Source: Gordonia sihwensis NBRC 108236 | GTDB lineage: Bacteria > Actinomycetota > Actinomycetes > Mycobacteriales > Mycobacteriaceae | DNA length: 64,000 nucleotides | Assembly: GCF_000333035.1 (NCBI RefSeq) | Contig: NZ_BANU01000018.1 | Location: forward strand, 1 to 64,000 | Reading direction: 5' to 3' | Shown: piece after piece, positions 25,621 through 33,767 of the stretch | Layout: each line of letters opens with the position of its first letter | Numbering within the stretch: the stretch's first letter is position 1 | The notes under the pieces: generated by a model | What the model was told of the DNA's origin: nothing | The model's input: the letters and a program-made list of their open reading frames with translations, nothing else | Database searches by the model: none | Made by a program: the position numbers and the translations under genes

Positions 25621-27392
25621 CGATTCACCGGACGCCCGACGGGCGTGATGGGCAGACGCAGCGCACCCGGTGCCGACTCCGGTACCGCCGGTGCGGCCGG
25701 CTGTACCGGTTCCACCCGCCGGTAGCCGAGGTACTGAGCCGGGCGGCTGTCGGTCTCGCCCTTGTTCGGCCACAGCGCCGCCGCGCGCTCGGCTTGCGCG
25801 GAGATCGTCAGCGAGGGATTGACGCCGAGGTTGGCCGAGACGGCCGAACCGTCGACCACACTGAGCGTCGGATACCCGTGCACGCGGTGATAGGGATCGA
25901 TCACCCCGGTCGACGCATTCTCGCCGATCACGCAACCACCGAGGAAGTGCGCGGTCATCGGCACATTGAAAACCTCACCCCAGGTGCCGGCCGGAACGCC
26001 GCCGATCTTCTCCGCGATGCGCCGGGTGGCCTCGTTACCCGCCGGGATCCACGTCGGGTTCGGTCGGCCGTGGCCCTGGCGGCTCGACAGCCGCCGGCCG
26101 AACAGTCCGCGCCGGGTGAACGTGGTGATCGAGTTGTCGAGGTTCTGCATCACGAGCGCGATGATCGTGCGCTCGCTCCACCCCTTGACCGCGAGAATCC
26201 GGGCCGTGGCGATCGGGTGCCGCAGCATGATGCCGAGAAAACGCAGCCAGCGCGGCAGCCGCTGGTCGCCGTCGGTCATCGGCGACTGGAGCATGCCCAT
26301 CGCATTCGATCCCTTTCCGTAGCGGACGGGTTCGATGTGAGTGTCCGCGGCAGGGTAGAACGACGAGGTAATCGCGACCCCGCGCGTCAGGTCGAGCGAT
26401 TCGTCGACGCTGTAGCGAATGGCGCCGAGGATGGATTCGGAGTTGGTCCGGGTCAGTTCCCCCAGCCGCGACGACAACTCGGGCAGGCGCCCGGAGTCCT
26501 TCAGGTCGTGGAGCAGCCGTTGCGTGCCCCACGTGCCCGCTGCGAGGACGACGTTGCGCGCGGTGAACACCCGGCGGCGCTTGCGCATCCACGCACCGGT
26601 CCGGACGGTGTGCACCTCCCACGTACCGTCCCCGGCCAGCCGAAGGTCGGTGACGGTGGTGAGCGGATGGACCACCGCACCGATCTTCTCCGCGAGCCCC
26701 AGATAGTTCTTGAGAAGGGTGTTCTTCGCACCGTGCCGGCACCCGGTCATGCACTCACCGCACTCGATGCATCCAGTGCGGTCCGGACCGACGCCTCCGA
26801 AGTAGGGATCGGCCACGGTGCGGCCCGGCTCACCGAAGTACACGCCGACCGGTGTCTGGATGAAGGTGTCGCCGGCGCCCATATCGTCGGCCACCGACTT
26901 GACGATCGCATCGGCCGGAGTCATGTGCGGATTGGTGACCACGCCGAGCATCCGCCGCGCCTGGTCGTAGTACGGGCTGAGCTCGTCCTCCCAATCGGTG
27001 ATGTGAGCCCACTGGGGATCTTCGAAGAAGGCGCCCGAGGGCTTGTAGAGAGTGTTCGCGTAGTTCAGCGAGCCACCGCCGACGCCCGCACCGGCGAGGA
27101 TGACGCAGTCGCGGAGCAGGTGAATCCGCTGGATGCCGTATGCACCCAGCTTCGGCGCCCAGAGGAACCGCCGCAGATCCCAGCTCGTCTTCGCGAAGTC
27201 GGAGTCTTCGAATCGCCGTCCGGCCTCGAGCACGCCGACCCGGTAGCCCTTCTCCGACAGCCGCAGAGCGGTCACGCTTCCGCCGAAGCCGGAGCCGATG
27301 ACGAGCACGTCGTATTCGGTCCGACTGGCGTGATCGGTCCGGTCGACGGCGGCGGTCGGTTCGGACTGAGCGGACTGTCGCGGTTCAGGCAT
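25617..27392 (-). CDS. choD: GMC-family oxidoreductase, ChoD-like
   Basis: A 591-residue FAD enzyme closely resembling mycobacterial ChoD (putative cholesterol oxidase) in length and block order. Blocks include VLVIGSGFGGSVTALRLSEK (dinucleotide fold), AGAGVGGGSLNYANTLYKPS, a Cys-rich segment TGCIECGECMTGCRHGAKNT, and the C-terminal DGSAVSANLGVNPSLTISAQ. The Cys cluster is a distinctive feature of the ChoD subfamily. Predicted role is oxidation of a sterol or similar hydrophobic alcohol; cholesterol oxidase activity of ChoD homologues is disputed. It is the first gene of the mce operon, with GGAG before the ATG, which suggests the transporter and enzyme handle the same or related substrates. 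The symbol is by similarity only. Confidence 0.85.
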   Translation of the reverse strand: MPEPRQSAQSEPTAAVDRTDHASRTEYDVLVIGSGFGGSVTALRLSEKGYRVGVLEAGRRFEDSDFAKTSWDLRRFLWAPKLGAYGIQRIHLLRDCVILAGAGVGGGSLNYANTLYKPSGAFFEDPQWAHITDWEDELSPYYDQARRMLGVVTNPHMTPADAIVKSVADDMGAGDTFIQTPVGVYFGEPGRTVADPYFGGVGPDRTGCIECGECMTGCRHGAKNTLLKNYLGLAEKIGAVVHPLTTVTDLRLAGDGTWEVHTVRTGAWMRKRRRVFTARNVVLAAGTWGTQRLLHDLKDSGRLPELSSRLGELTRTNSESILGAIRYSVDESLDLTRGVAITSSFYPAADTHIEPVRYGKGSNAMGMLQSPMTDGDQRLPRWLRFLGIMLRHPIATARILAVKGWSERTIIALVMQNLDNSITTFTRRGLFGRRLSSRQGHGRPNPTWIPAGNEATRRIAEKIGGVPAGTWGEVFNVPMTAHFLGGCVIGENASTGVIDPYHRVHGYPTLSVVDGSAVSANLGVNPSLTISAQAERAAALWPNKGETDSRPAQYLGYRRVEPVQPAAPAVPESAPGALRLPITPVGRPVNR

Positions 27393-27494
27393 GGGCGTCT
27401 CCGTCTGGGGTGATCGAAGCCGGGGCTGGCGGCCTCATCGGATGAGGTGATCTGCGCTATCGGTCATAGACACTGTGATTTGTACTGCACATTG

Positions 27495-27521
27495 TTTATA
27501 CATGCGAGCGTCATATGTCAA
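27495..27521 (-). promoter_or_regulatory. Candidate promoter of the choD-mce operon
   Basis: On the minus strand TTGACA (27521-27516) is followed after 15 bases by TATAAA (27500-27495), preceded by a TG extension. The surrounding 60 bases are much more AT-rich than the window. A CCTCATC-G-GATGAGG palindrome (27433-27447) lies downstream in the leader. Arms TGTGATT (27474) and AATCACA (27520) flank the core. The spacing is slightly short for a vegetative promoter. Confidence 0.5.
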
Positions 27522-27569
27522 TCACATCGCCAGTTGTTCGATAGTTGTCAACGGCATTGGGTCATCGAG

Positions 27570-27617
27570 AATCGGGCCGTTCGCCCGAATCGTGGGAGGC
27601 GCGTCCGCACGTACACT
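27570..27617 (+). promoter_or_regulatory. TetR gene promoter and operator candidate
   Basis: An inverted repeat with TCGGGC (27572-27577) and GCCCGA (27583-27588) arms lies 34 bases before the TetR start. A -10-like TACACT (27612-27617) ends 6 bases before the ATG, so the transcript is probably leaderless. Autoregulation through the inverted repeat is inferred. Confidence 0.4.
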
Positions 27618-27623
27618 GACGCC

Positions 27624-28238
27624 ATGGGCGAGAGTCGGACCTTTCACAGCGAGGTCCGCACCCTGCTTCGGAACCGGATACTCGACACCGTCGGAGATCT
27701 CGTGATCGACCAGGGATGGTCCTCGGTCAACATGTCCCGGGTGGCGCGCGAGGTCGGGATCAGCCGGGCCGGCCTCTACAACGAGATGGGCACTCGCCGG
27801 GACCTCGCGGCGGCACTGGTCGCCCGCGAAGCCGATCGGTTCCTCACCGGCGTCACCGATGCGATCTCGGCGCACGCCCCGGACCTGGTGGAGGGGCTCG
27901 CGGCCGCCGCAGCCGCGACACTCACGACCGGCGAACAGAATCGCCTGCTGCTGTCCGTAGTCAGCGAGGGCTCCCGCGCTCGCGAGAACGAACTCCTGTC
28001 GTTGGTAGCGGTCGACTCCGAGACGGTGCTGGGGCGAGCGATGGAAGCGGTGGCGGAGCAGTCGCGGGCAGTGGCTCCCGGACTGCGCGACGAGGATCGG
28101 GCGACACTCGTCGAGGTGTACGTTCGTCTCACCGTGAGCCACCTGCTGCAGCCCCGCGGCGACCACGGCGCCGCCGTCGATCAGATCCGCTCCACCGTCT
28201 GCGGTCTGATGTCCACCTTCGATGTCAGAGGCGCCTGA
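27624..28238 (+). CDS. TetR-family regulator divergent from the mce operon
   Basis: A 204-residue regulator. The helix-turn-helix is at about residues 15-60 (WSSVNMSRVAREVGISRAGL then YNEMGTRRDL). The C-terminal ligand domain is helical and Ala-rich. It starts 231 bases from the choD start in the opposite direction and is the only regulator next to the mce operon, so control of that operon is likely. It is not recognisably KstR, and no KstR box is visible in the shared intergenic region. The ligand is unknown. Confidence 0.88.
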   Translation: MGESRTFHSEVRTLLRNRILDTVGDLVIDQGWSSVNMSRVAREVGISRAGLYNEMGTRRDLAAALVAREADRFLTGVTDAISAHAPDLVEGLAAAAAATLTTGEQNRLLLSVVSEGSRARENELLSLVAVDSETVLGRAMEAVAEQSRAVAPGLRDEDRATLVEVYVRLTVSHLLQPRGDHGAAVDQIRSTVCGLMSTFDVRGA

Positions 28239-28302
28239 TACCTTTCAGACAATCAACAAAACAAGGTGTGAACAGCTGAAACACTCGGGGGAGGTGGCAG
28301 TG

Positions 28303-29666
28303 ATGGACCACTCGCTGACGCTGCCGGATTCCCCCGCCGAACTGTTGGCCGACGCTGGGACGGCATCTCCACCGGACTGCTGGTCGAGGTCTCCGACCGC
28401 AATGCGCATCGCACCGCCGGTTACTTGAATCCGCACCAGTATCTGTCGCAGGGCCTGCGGTTGGGGACGCGGGAAGCCGGACGTCGGGTGCGCCTGACCG
28501 AGAACATCGGCAGCCTCTCGAACTTTCAGGGTGAAACGCTGCCGCCACGCAAACCCGCGACCGCCGCGGCGGTCGCCGATGGTTGCATCGGTGCCGAGCA
28601 TGCCCTGGTGATCTCGGCGGTGCTGGCGAAGGTGCCGGGCTGTATCTCGCCGGAGGTCAAAGCGCGGGCTGAGGCGGAGTTGGCCGCGGCCGCCAGTGGG
28701 TTGAACCCGGATGATCTGGGGAAGGTCGGTGACCGGCTGCTGGCGCATTTGGATCCGGACGGGCAGGAGTCCGATCACGTCGACCGGCAACGCCAGCGCG
28801 GGTTGACGATCCTTCCGCAGGATCGGCAGTTGATGAGCCGGGTTCGCGGTGCGATGACTCCGGAGTTGCGGGCCAAGTTCGAAGTGATCTTGACCGCGTG
28901 GGCGGCGCCCGGGATGAACAATCCCGCCGATCCGGAGTCACCCACCGGAGCCATCGACAGCAACCACATCGACGCTGATGCTCTGGCTGGCGCACGAAGC
29001 CGGGACCTGCGCAGCGCCGCACAGCGCACCCACGATGCATTGCTGGCGTTGTGCGACTGGGTACTCGGTCACGTGGGGTTAGGTCGGCCGGACCGGATTC
29101 CGGCGGAGTTGGTCATCACCGTCACCGATCAAGAACTCGCCGCACACGCCGGGATCTCCCTGACCGCGACCGGTACCCGCGTTCCGATCGGTGAACTCGT
29201 GAGCCTCGCCGCCGACGCGGTGCCGCACCTGGCCGTGTTCCGGAATCACACCAGCGAGGTGCTCTACCAAGGCCGCGGAGCACGCTTCGCCGCCAAGGCG
29301 CAACGACTGGCCCTGTTCGCGCGTGATCGGGGCTGCACGGCGCCGGGTTGCGACCGCCCGTTCGCGCAGACTCAGGCTCATCATTCGCCGGACTGGATCA
29401 CCGCGGGTGGTCGTACCGACATCGATGCTCTCGGTGCCGCGTGCGGACGCCACAATCGGGCCGTCGGCACCAGCCGCGGACAGTGGGAGACCACCGTCCT
29501 CACCGACGGACCCGACACCGGACGCATGGCCTGGCGACCGGCCACAGGCAGCGAGCCGTGGCGCCTGAACCCCACCCACCACGCCGGACAGGCACACCAC
29601 CTGCACCCACCGCCCGCATCACGGGCAGCACCCGGTCGCCGCGCCCCGCCGCATCGTGCGGCCTGA
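28303..29666 (+). pseudogene. Disrupted DUF222/HNH endonuclease (13E12-repeat family)
   Basis: The main frame covers about 413 residues from 28425. It carries the DUF222 region (EAGRRVRLTENIGSLSNFQG, AVADGCIGAEHALVISAVL) and an intact HNH motif (DRGCTAPGCDRPFAQTQAHH, then ACGRHNRAVG). A plausible N-terminus, MDHSLTLPDSPAELLADA with GGGGGAGG upstream, lies in another frame from 28303. Its coding sense passes into the main frame near 28358 (WDGISTGLLVEVSDRN...). Residues normally found in this family between these parts appear to be missing, so a deletion with frameshift is likely. Such genes are multicopy and mobile-like in mycolic-acid actinobacteria. A TTG start at 28425 giving a shortened protein cannot be excluded. 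Confidence 0.7.
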
Positions 29667-29694
29667 CCCGGAGCCGCCGGCGCCGTCGTTCCGC

Positions 29695-31533
29695 TCAACT
29701 CAGGTGATGCACTTCCTGCAGTCCGTACACCGGTGTGTCCAGCCCCTCGAACCGTGCCTTCAACTGCAGCGCCAGATACAACGAGTAGTGGCGCGACTGA
29801 TGCAGGTTGCCTCCGTGGAACCAGAGTCCCGGCTGCTGCGTCGGCTTCCACATGTTCCGCTGCTCGCCCTCCCAAGGGCCGGGGTCCTTGGTGGTGTCCG
29901 AGCCCAGACCCCACACCTTGCCGACGCGATCGGCCACTTCCTGGCCCATCAGATCCGCCGCCCAGCCGTTCATCGAACCGTATCCGGTGGCGTAGACCAC
30001 GACGTCGGCCGGAAGTTCGGTCCCATCCTCCAGAATCACCGAGTTCTCCGTGAGACCCTGCACTCCGCCCTTGGCGAGTTTGATGGTCCCGTCGGCCACC
30101 AGCTCGCACGCCCCGACGTCGATGTAGTAACCCGAACCGCGGCGCAGGTACTTCATGAACAGACCCGAGCCGTCGTCGCCGAAGTCCAGGTCGAATCCCG
30201 CGGCCTCAAGCCGCGCATAGAAGTCCTTGTCACGCTCCCGGATCTGGTCGTACAACGGGATCTGGAACTGATGCATGATCCGGTACGGCAACGATGCGAA
30301 GGTCATATCGGCCTTCTTGGTCGTCATCCCGTCGGCCACTGCCTGCTCGCTGTAGAGCGCCCCGAGACCGATCTCCATCAACGAGTCCGATTTCACGATG
30401 TGCGTCGACGACCGCTGGACCATCGTGGTGTCGACTCCCGCTTCCACGAGCGCCTTGCAGATGTCGTGGGCGGAATTGTTCGCGCCGATCACCACCACCT
30501 TCTTGCCCACATACTCATCGGGTCCCGGATGTCTGCTGGAGTGGTGCTGCTCGCCGGCGAACACGTCCTGTCCCGGGAACTCGGGGACGTTGGGCTTGCC
30601 CGACATTCCGGTCGCGAGCACCAACTGCGTCGGGTGCAGTGTCATCGGCTCACCGTCGCGGACGAGTTCGACGGTCCAGCGTCCGGCCGCCTCGTCGTAG
30701 GCGGCGGATGTGCACTCGGTCCTGCTCCAGTACGGCACCTCCATCACCTTGGTGTAGAACTCCAGCCAGTCGCCGATCTTGTCCTTGGGCGCGAACACCG
30801 GCCAGTTGGGCGGGAACGGCAGATACGGCAGGTGGTCGTACCAGACCGGATCGTGCAGGCACAGCGTCTTGTACCGGCCACGCCACTGGTCGCCGGGCCG
30901 ATCGTGCTTGTCGACGACGATCGACGGAACGCCGAGCTGCCGCAACCTCGCACCGAGCGCGATTCCGCCCTGACCGCCGCCGATCACGAGGACATAGGGC
31001 TGGACGGCTCGGCCGAGTTCGGCCTCCTCGTCCTCCTTCTTCTCCGCCCACGACCGGCGGTCCGGGTCACTGCCGTGCACCGCGCCCCTCGGCCGGCGCA
31101 CGCCGCTGGGCTCTTCGAAGCCCTTCAACTCCTGCAGGGTGGTGAGCAGGGTCCACGCTCGGTCGACGCCGTCGTCGTCCTGCTTGATGCGCAAGTGACC
31201 GTCACCGCGACCCACCCGGGTCTCGAACTCGATGAACGCCTCGACAACCCCGTCGGCCTCATTCGCCTCGTCCGTGCGCGCGAAGCCGCCGGCCGCTGCA
31301 TCCGTTTGACGCGCGGCGAGCATCGCGACGATCTCGTCGTGTCCTTCGACCGTCTTCAGGTTCCAGGTGAACGCCACCAGATCACGCCAGAACGAGTCCG
31401 TCACGAACAACGAGGCGACCTGCTCCGGATCCCCCGAGGCCAGGGCTCTATCGAACTTCTCGAGCCAGGCGTCGATGCGTTCGGACGGGGTGCGCCGCCC
31501 GGTGTCCACCGGCCGATCCATGGTCTGCGTCAT
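29695..31533 (-). CDS. Flavin-containing monooxygenase with N-terminal NTF2-like domain
   Basis: A 612-residue two-domain protein. Residues about 15-130 look like an NTF2/SnoaL-like domain (WLEKFDRALASGDPEQVASL then FVTDSFWRDLVAFTWNLKTV). From about 175 a class B flavin monooxygenase begins with VLVIGGGQGGIALGARLRQL (FAD) and has VVVIGANNSAHDICKALVEA near residue 350 (NADPH). DVVVYATGYGSMNG marks the usual ATG motif. The strict BVMO fingerprint is not evident, so N- or S-oxidation or ketone oxidation remain possible. The divergent GAF-domain regulator 168 bases away probably controls it. MTQTMDRP offers two close ATG starts. Confidence 0.88.
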   Translation of the reverse strand: MTQTMDRPVDTGRRTPSERIDAWLEKFDRALASGDPEQVASLFVTDSFWRDLVAFTWNLKTVEGHDEIVAMLAARQTDAAAGGFARTDEANEADGVVEAFIEFETRVGRGDGHLRIKQDDDGVDRAWTLLTTLQELKGFEEPSGVRRPRGAVHGSDPDRRSWAEKKEDEEAELGRAVQPYVLVIGGGQGGIALGARLRQLGVPSIVVDKHDRPGDQWRGRYKTLCLHDPVWYDHLPYLPFPPNWPVFAPKDKIGDWLEFYTKVMEVPYWSRTECTSAAYDEAAGRWTVELVRDGEPMTLHPTQLVLATGMSGKPNVPEFPGQDVFAGEQHHSSRHPGPDEYVGKKVVVIGANNSAHDICKALVEAGVDTTMVQRSSTHIVKSDSLMEIGLGALYSEQAVADGMTTKKADMTFASLPYRIMHQFQIPLYDQIRERDKDFYARLEAAGFDLDFGDDGSGLFMKYLRRGSGYYIDVGACELVADGTIKLAKGGVQGLTENSVILEDGTELPADVVVYATGYGSMNGWAADLMGQEVADRVGKVWGLGSDTTKDPGPWEGEQRNMWKPTQQPGLWFHGGNLHQSRHYSLYLALQLKARFEGLDTPVYGLQEVHHLS

Positions 31534-31602
31534 GACTGTGTCCTCTCACTGCGGTCATTCCAAGTTGTGATGCACAGCACACTCCTTCCCGTTGGGGCCG
31601 AC

Positions 31603-31632
31603 AAGCGTTGCAGGGGGTTGCAACCGGCTTGA
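31603..31632. promoter_or_regulatory. Dyad operator candidate between monooxygenase and GAF regulator
   Basis: An extended inverted repeat: CAAGC-GTTGCA on the left and TGCAAC-CG-GCTTG on the right, with the palindrome GTTGCAAC at 31617-31624. It lies about mid-way in the divergent gap. The size suits a dimeric HTH regulator such as the adjacent GAF protein. Confidence 0.5.
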
Positions 31633-31701
31633 CGACCGCGCGGGTGGGGGCGAAGCTGAATCCGTCATGTGACGACCACCACAGCGGCATGAGGGAGTCC
31701 G

Positions 31702-32934
31702 ATGTCGAACGCGACGACCCGGCCGGTGCCGGAACCGGCGATCTCCTCCGGCGACGATCCCCGCGAGTTCGCGGCCGTGCTCCGCGCGGTGTACGACGCC
31801 GCACGATCGGGCGACAGACTGCCCGCCCGGCCGAGGTCGGTGATCGGGCAGTCGTGGGACCGGGTCACCACCGCGGGCGTCGATCCCGATCGCGGAGCCG
31901 GACACGACCCGCTCGATCCGGGTGAGGTGGAATGCCGTCGCGCCGAATCCGGACTGGCCGACGTCCTCGAATCGGTCACCGGCAACCTCGACGTCCTGAT
32001 CTCCGGCGGGGAGAATCTCCTCGTGGTCGCGGACGCCTCCGGCCACGTTCTCTGGCGGTCGGGCGGGCCGCAGGTCCTGCGCCGCGCCGACCGACTCGGG
32101 TTCACCGAAGGAGCGTCGTGGTCGGAGCGGAATGTGGGGACCAACGCGATCGGAACGGCGCTGGTCTCACGCCAAGCCGTCCAGGTGTTCTCCGCCGAAC
32201 ACTTCGTCCGCACCCACCACACCTGGACGTGCACCGGTGCGCCGATCCGCGATCCGCGGACCGGCGACGTGATCGGCGTCGTCGACGTCAGCGGCCCTGC
32301 TCCGTCGATTCATCCCGCGACCCTCGCATTGGTCGACTCGGTGGCACGACTCGCGCAAGCGCAACTGCGTGATGCCCACCGCACCCGCCTCGACCTGCTC
32401 CGCAGCGTCGCCGCACCGATTCTGGCCCGCGCCGGAGCACCGGCCCTCGCGGTGGACCCCCACGGGTGGGTCGCCGCCGTCGACCGACTGCCTCCCCGCA
32501 CCCGCGTCTGGCTTCCGCGGGACTTCAGCGCCGGGCGCGCACACGTCGGTGATCTGGGACCGTGCGACGTCGAGCCCCTTCCCGGCGGCTGGCTCCTGCG
32601 CGTAACCGATCCGGACGAAACGGCCACTACCACGCATGTCGTGCTCGTCGAAAGCACCGACGGGCCCGCGACAGTACATGTCGACTCTTCGGGTGCGGCA
32701 TGGGTCCTCCATCCGTCACCGCGGCATCTTCAGATCCTCCGGCTCCTCGCCGCTCATCCCGATGGACTCAGCGCGGCCGAACTGTCGGCGCACCTGTTCG
32801 GAACCGCGGATCGAACCGTCACGGTCCGCGCCGAGATGTCCCGGTTGCGGCGCAAGCTCGGCGGGCTGCTGGTGGCCTCGCCCTACCGTTTCGCCGACAT
32901 CGTGAGTGTGGAAGTGTCACCGGCGCCGACGTGA
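31702..32934 (+). CDS. GAF-domain transcriptional regulator
   Basis: A 410-residue regulator. The GAF region (about residues 95-225) includes ENLLVVADASGHVLWRSGGP, the conserved WSERNVGTNAIGTALVSRQA and FVRTHHTWTCTGAPIRDP, all typical of the NtrC/AcoR-type sensory module. The AAA+ sigma-54 ATPase domain and Fis-type helix are absent. Instead the C-terminus has a winged-helix-like segment (AELSAHLFGTADRTVTVRAE then MSRLRRKLGG). It is likely a sigma-70-type activator or repressor that senses a small aromatic or ketone ligand and controls the divergent flavin monooxygenase. The DNA-binding assignment of the C-terminus is moderately sure. Confidence 0.82.
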   Translation: MSNATTRPVPEPAISSGDDPREFAAVLRAVYDAARSGDRLPARPRSVIGQSWDRVTTAGVDPDRGAGHDPLDPGEVECRRAESGLADVLESVTGNLDVLISGGENLLVVADASGHVLWRSGGPQVLRRADRLGFTEGASWSERNVGTNAIGTALVSRQAVQVFSAEHFVRTHHTWTCTGAPIRDPRTGDVIGVVDVSGPAPSIHPATLALVDSVARLAQAQLRDAHRTRLDLLRSVAAPILARAGAPALAVDPHGWVAAVDRLPPRTRVWLPRDFSAGRAHVGDLGPCDVEPLPGGWLLRVTDPDETATTTHVVLVESTDGPATVHVDSSGAAWVLHPSPRHLQILRLLAAHPDGLSAAELSAHLFGTADRTVTVRAEMSRLRRKLGGLLVASPYRFADIVSVEVSPAPT

Positions 32935-32998
32935 TCTGACTCAGGTGCATCGGTCGTCTAGCCTGGATCAGGTATCGGCCGATGCCCAAAGGAGACGC

Positions 32999-33748
32999 AT
33001 GTTCGTCATCGCACAGATAAGCGATCTCCACTTCGACGGCGGCCCCGACCACCGCAGGCGGGTGGCCGCGCTGATGGATTATCTCAACGGTCGCTGCGGC
33101 GGCCCTCGGAACGTGGATGCACTGCTGGTGACCGGCGATATCGCCGACGAGGGGCTCCCCGAGGAATACCGCGAGGCCCTCGACGCGCTCGTCACCGACA
33201 TTCCGACTCTGATGACCCTCGGCAACCACGACGAACGCGCCGCGTACAACTCGGTGGTGACCGGGACCGAGTGCAGTGAACCGGTGAACTCGGCACTCCG
33301 TCTGTCCGGACTCCTGGTGCTCGCGCTCGACTCGTCGATCCCCGGCCGCTCCGACGGCTACATCTCCCGCGGCACCCTCGACTGGGCGCGCGCGCAGATA
33401 GCCGAAGCGGGCCCGGACACCGATGTGCTGGTGGCCTTCCACCACCCGGCGGTCCCGGTCGGGATCCCGTTCATCGACGACCGCAGACAGCTCGATCCCG
33501 GACTGCTCGCGGAGTTCGTCGGCGAGCACCCGAACATCGTCGGCTGCGTGGCGGGGCACGCGCACACACCGGCCGTGACCACCTTCGCCGGGCGGCCGCA
33601 CGTCATCGCCCCCGGCGTCGCCTCGACCCTGAACCTTCCGTTCGAGGGCACCGACGTCCTCAACATCGCTCAGCGTCCCGGCGTCGCCTTCCACCTGATC
33701 GACGACGACCACCGGCTCACGACCCATTTCCGCGGAGTGCCGGTGTAG
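32999..33748 (+). CDS. Calcineurin-like phosphodiesterase, CpdA/Rv0805 type
   Basis: A 249-residue class III cyclic-nucleotide-phosphodiesterase-like metalloenzyme. The full metal-binding set is visible: SDLHF (Asp9, His11), LVTGDIAD, TLGNHDE, AFHHPAV and AGHAHTP. GGAGACG precedes the ATG at 32999. Relatives hydrolyse 2',3'-cAMP, 3',5'-cAMP or other phosphodiesters and also affect cell-wall permeability. Cytoplasmic; no signal peptide. It stands alone, convergent with the TPR gene. Confidence 0.9.
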   Translation: MFVIAQISDLHFDGGPDHRRRVAALMDYLNGRCGGPRNVDALLVTGDIADEGLPEEYREALDALVTDIPTLMTLGNHDERAAYNSVVTGTECSEPVNSALRLSGLLVLALDSSIPGRSDGYISRGTLDWARAQIAEAGPDTDVLVAFHHPAVPVGIPFIDDRRQLDPGLLAEFVGEHPNIVGCVAGHAHTPAVTTFAGRPHVIAPGVASTLNLPFEGTDVLNIAQRPGVAFHLIDDDHRLTTHFRGVPV

Positions 33749-33767
33749 CTCGTCGGCCCACCGCGGA

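Noticed and set aside
27393..27623. KstR box in the mce promoter region
   Set aside because: I looked for TNNAACNNGTTNNA across the intergenic region and found no match, so control by KstR is not supported there.
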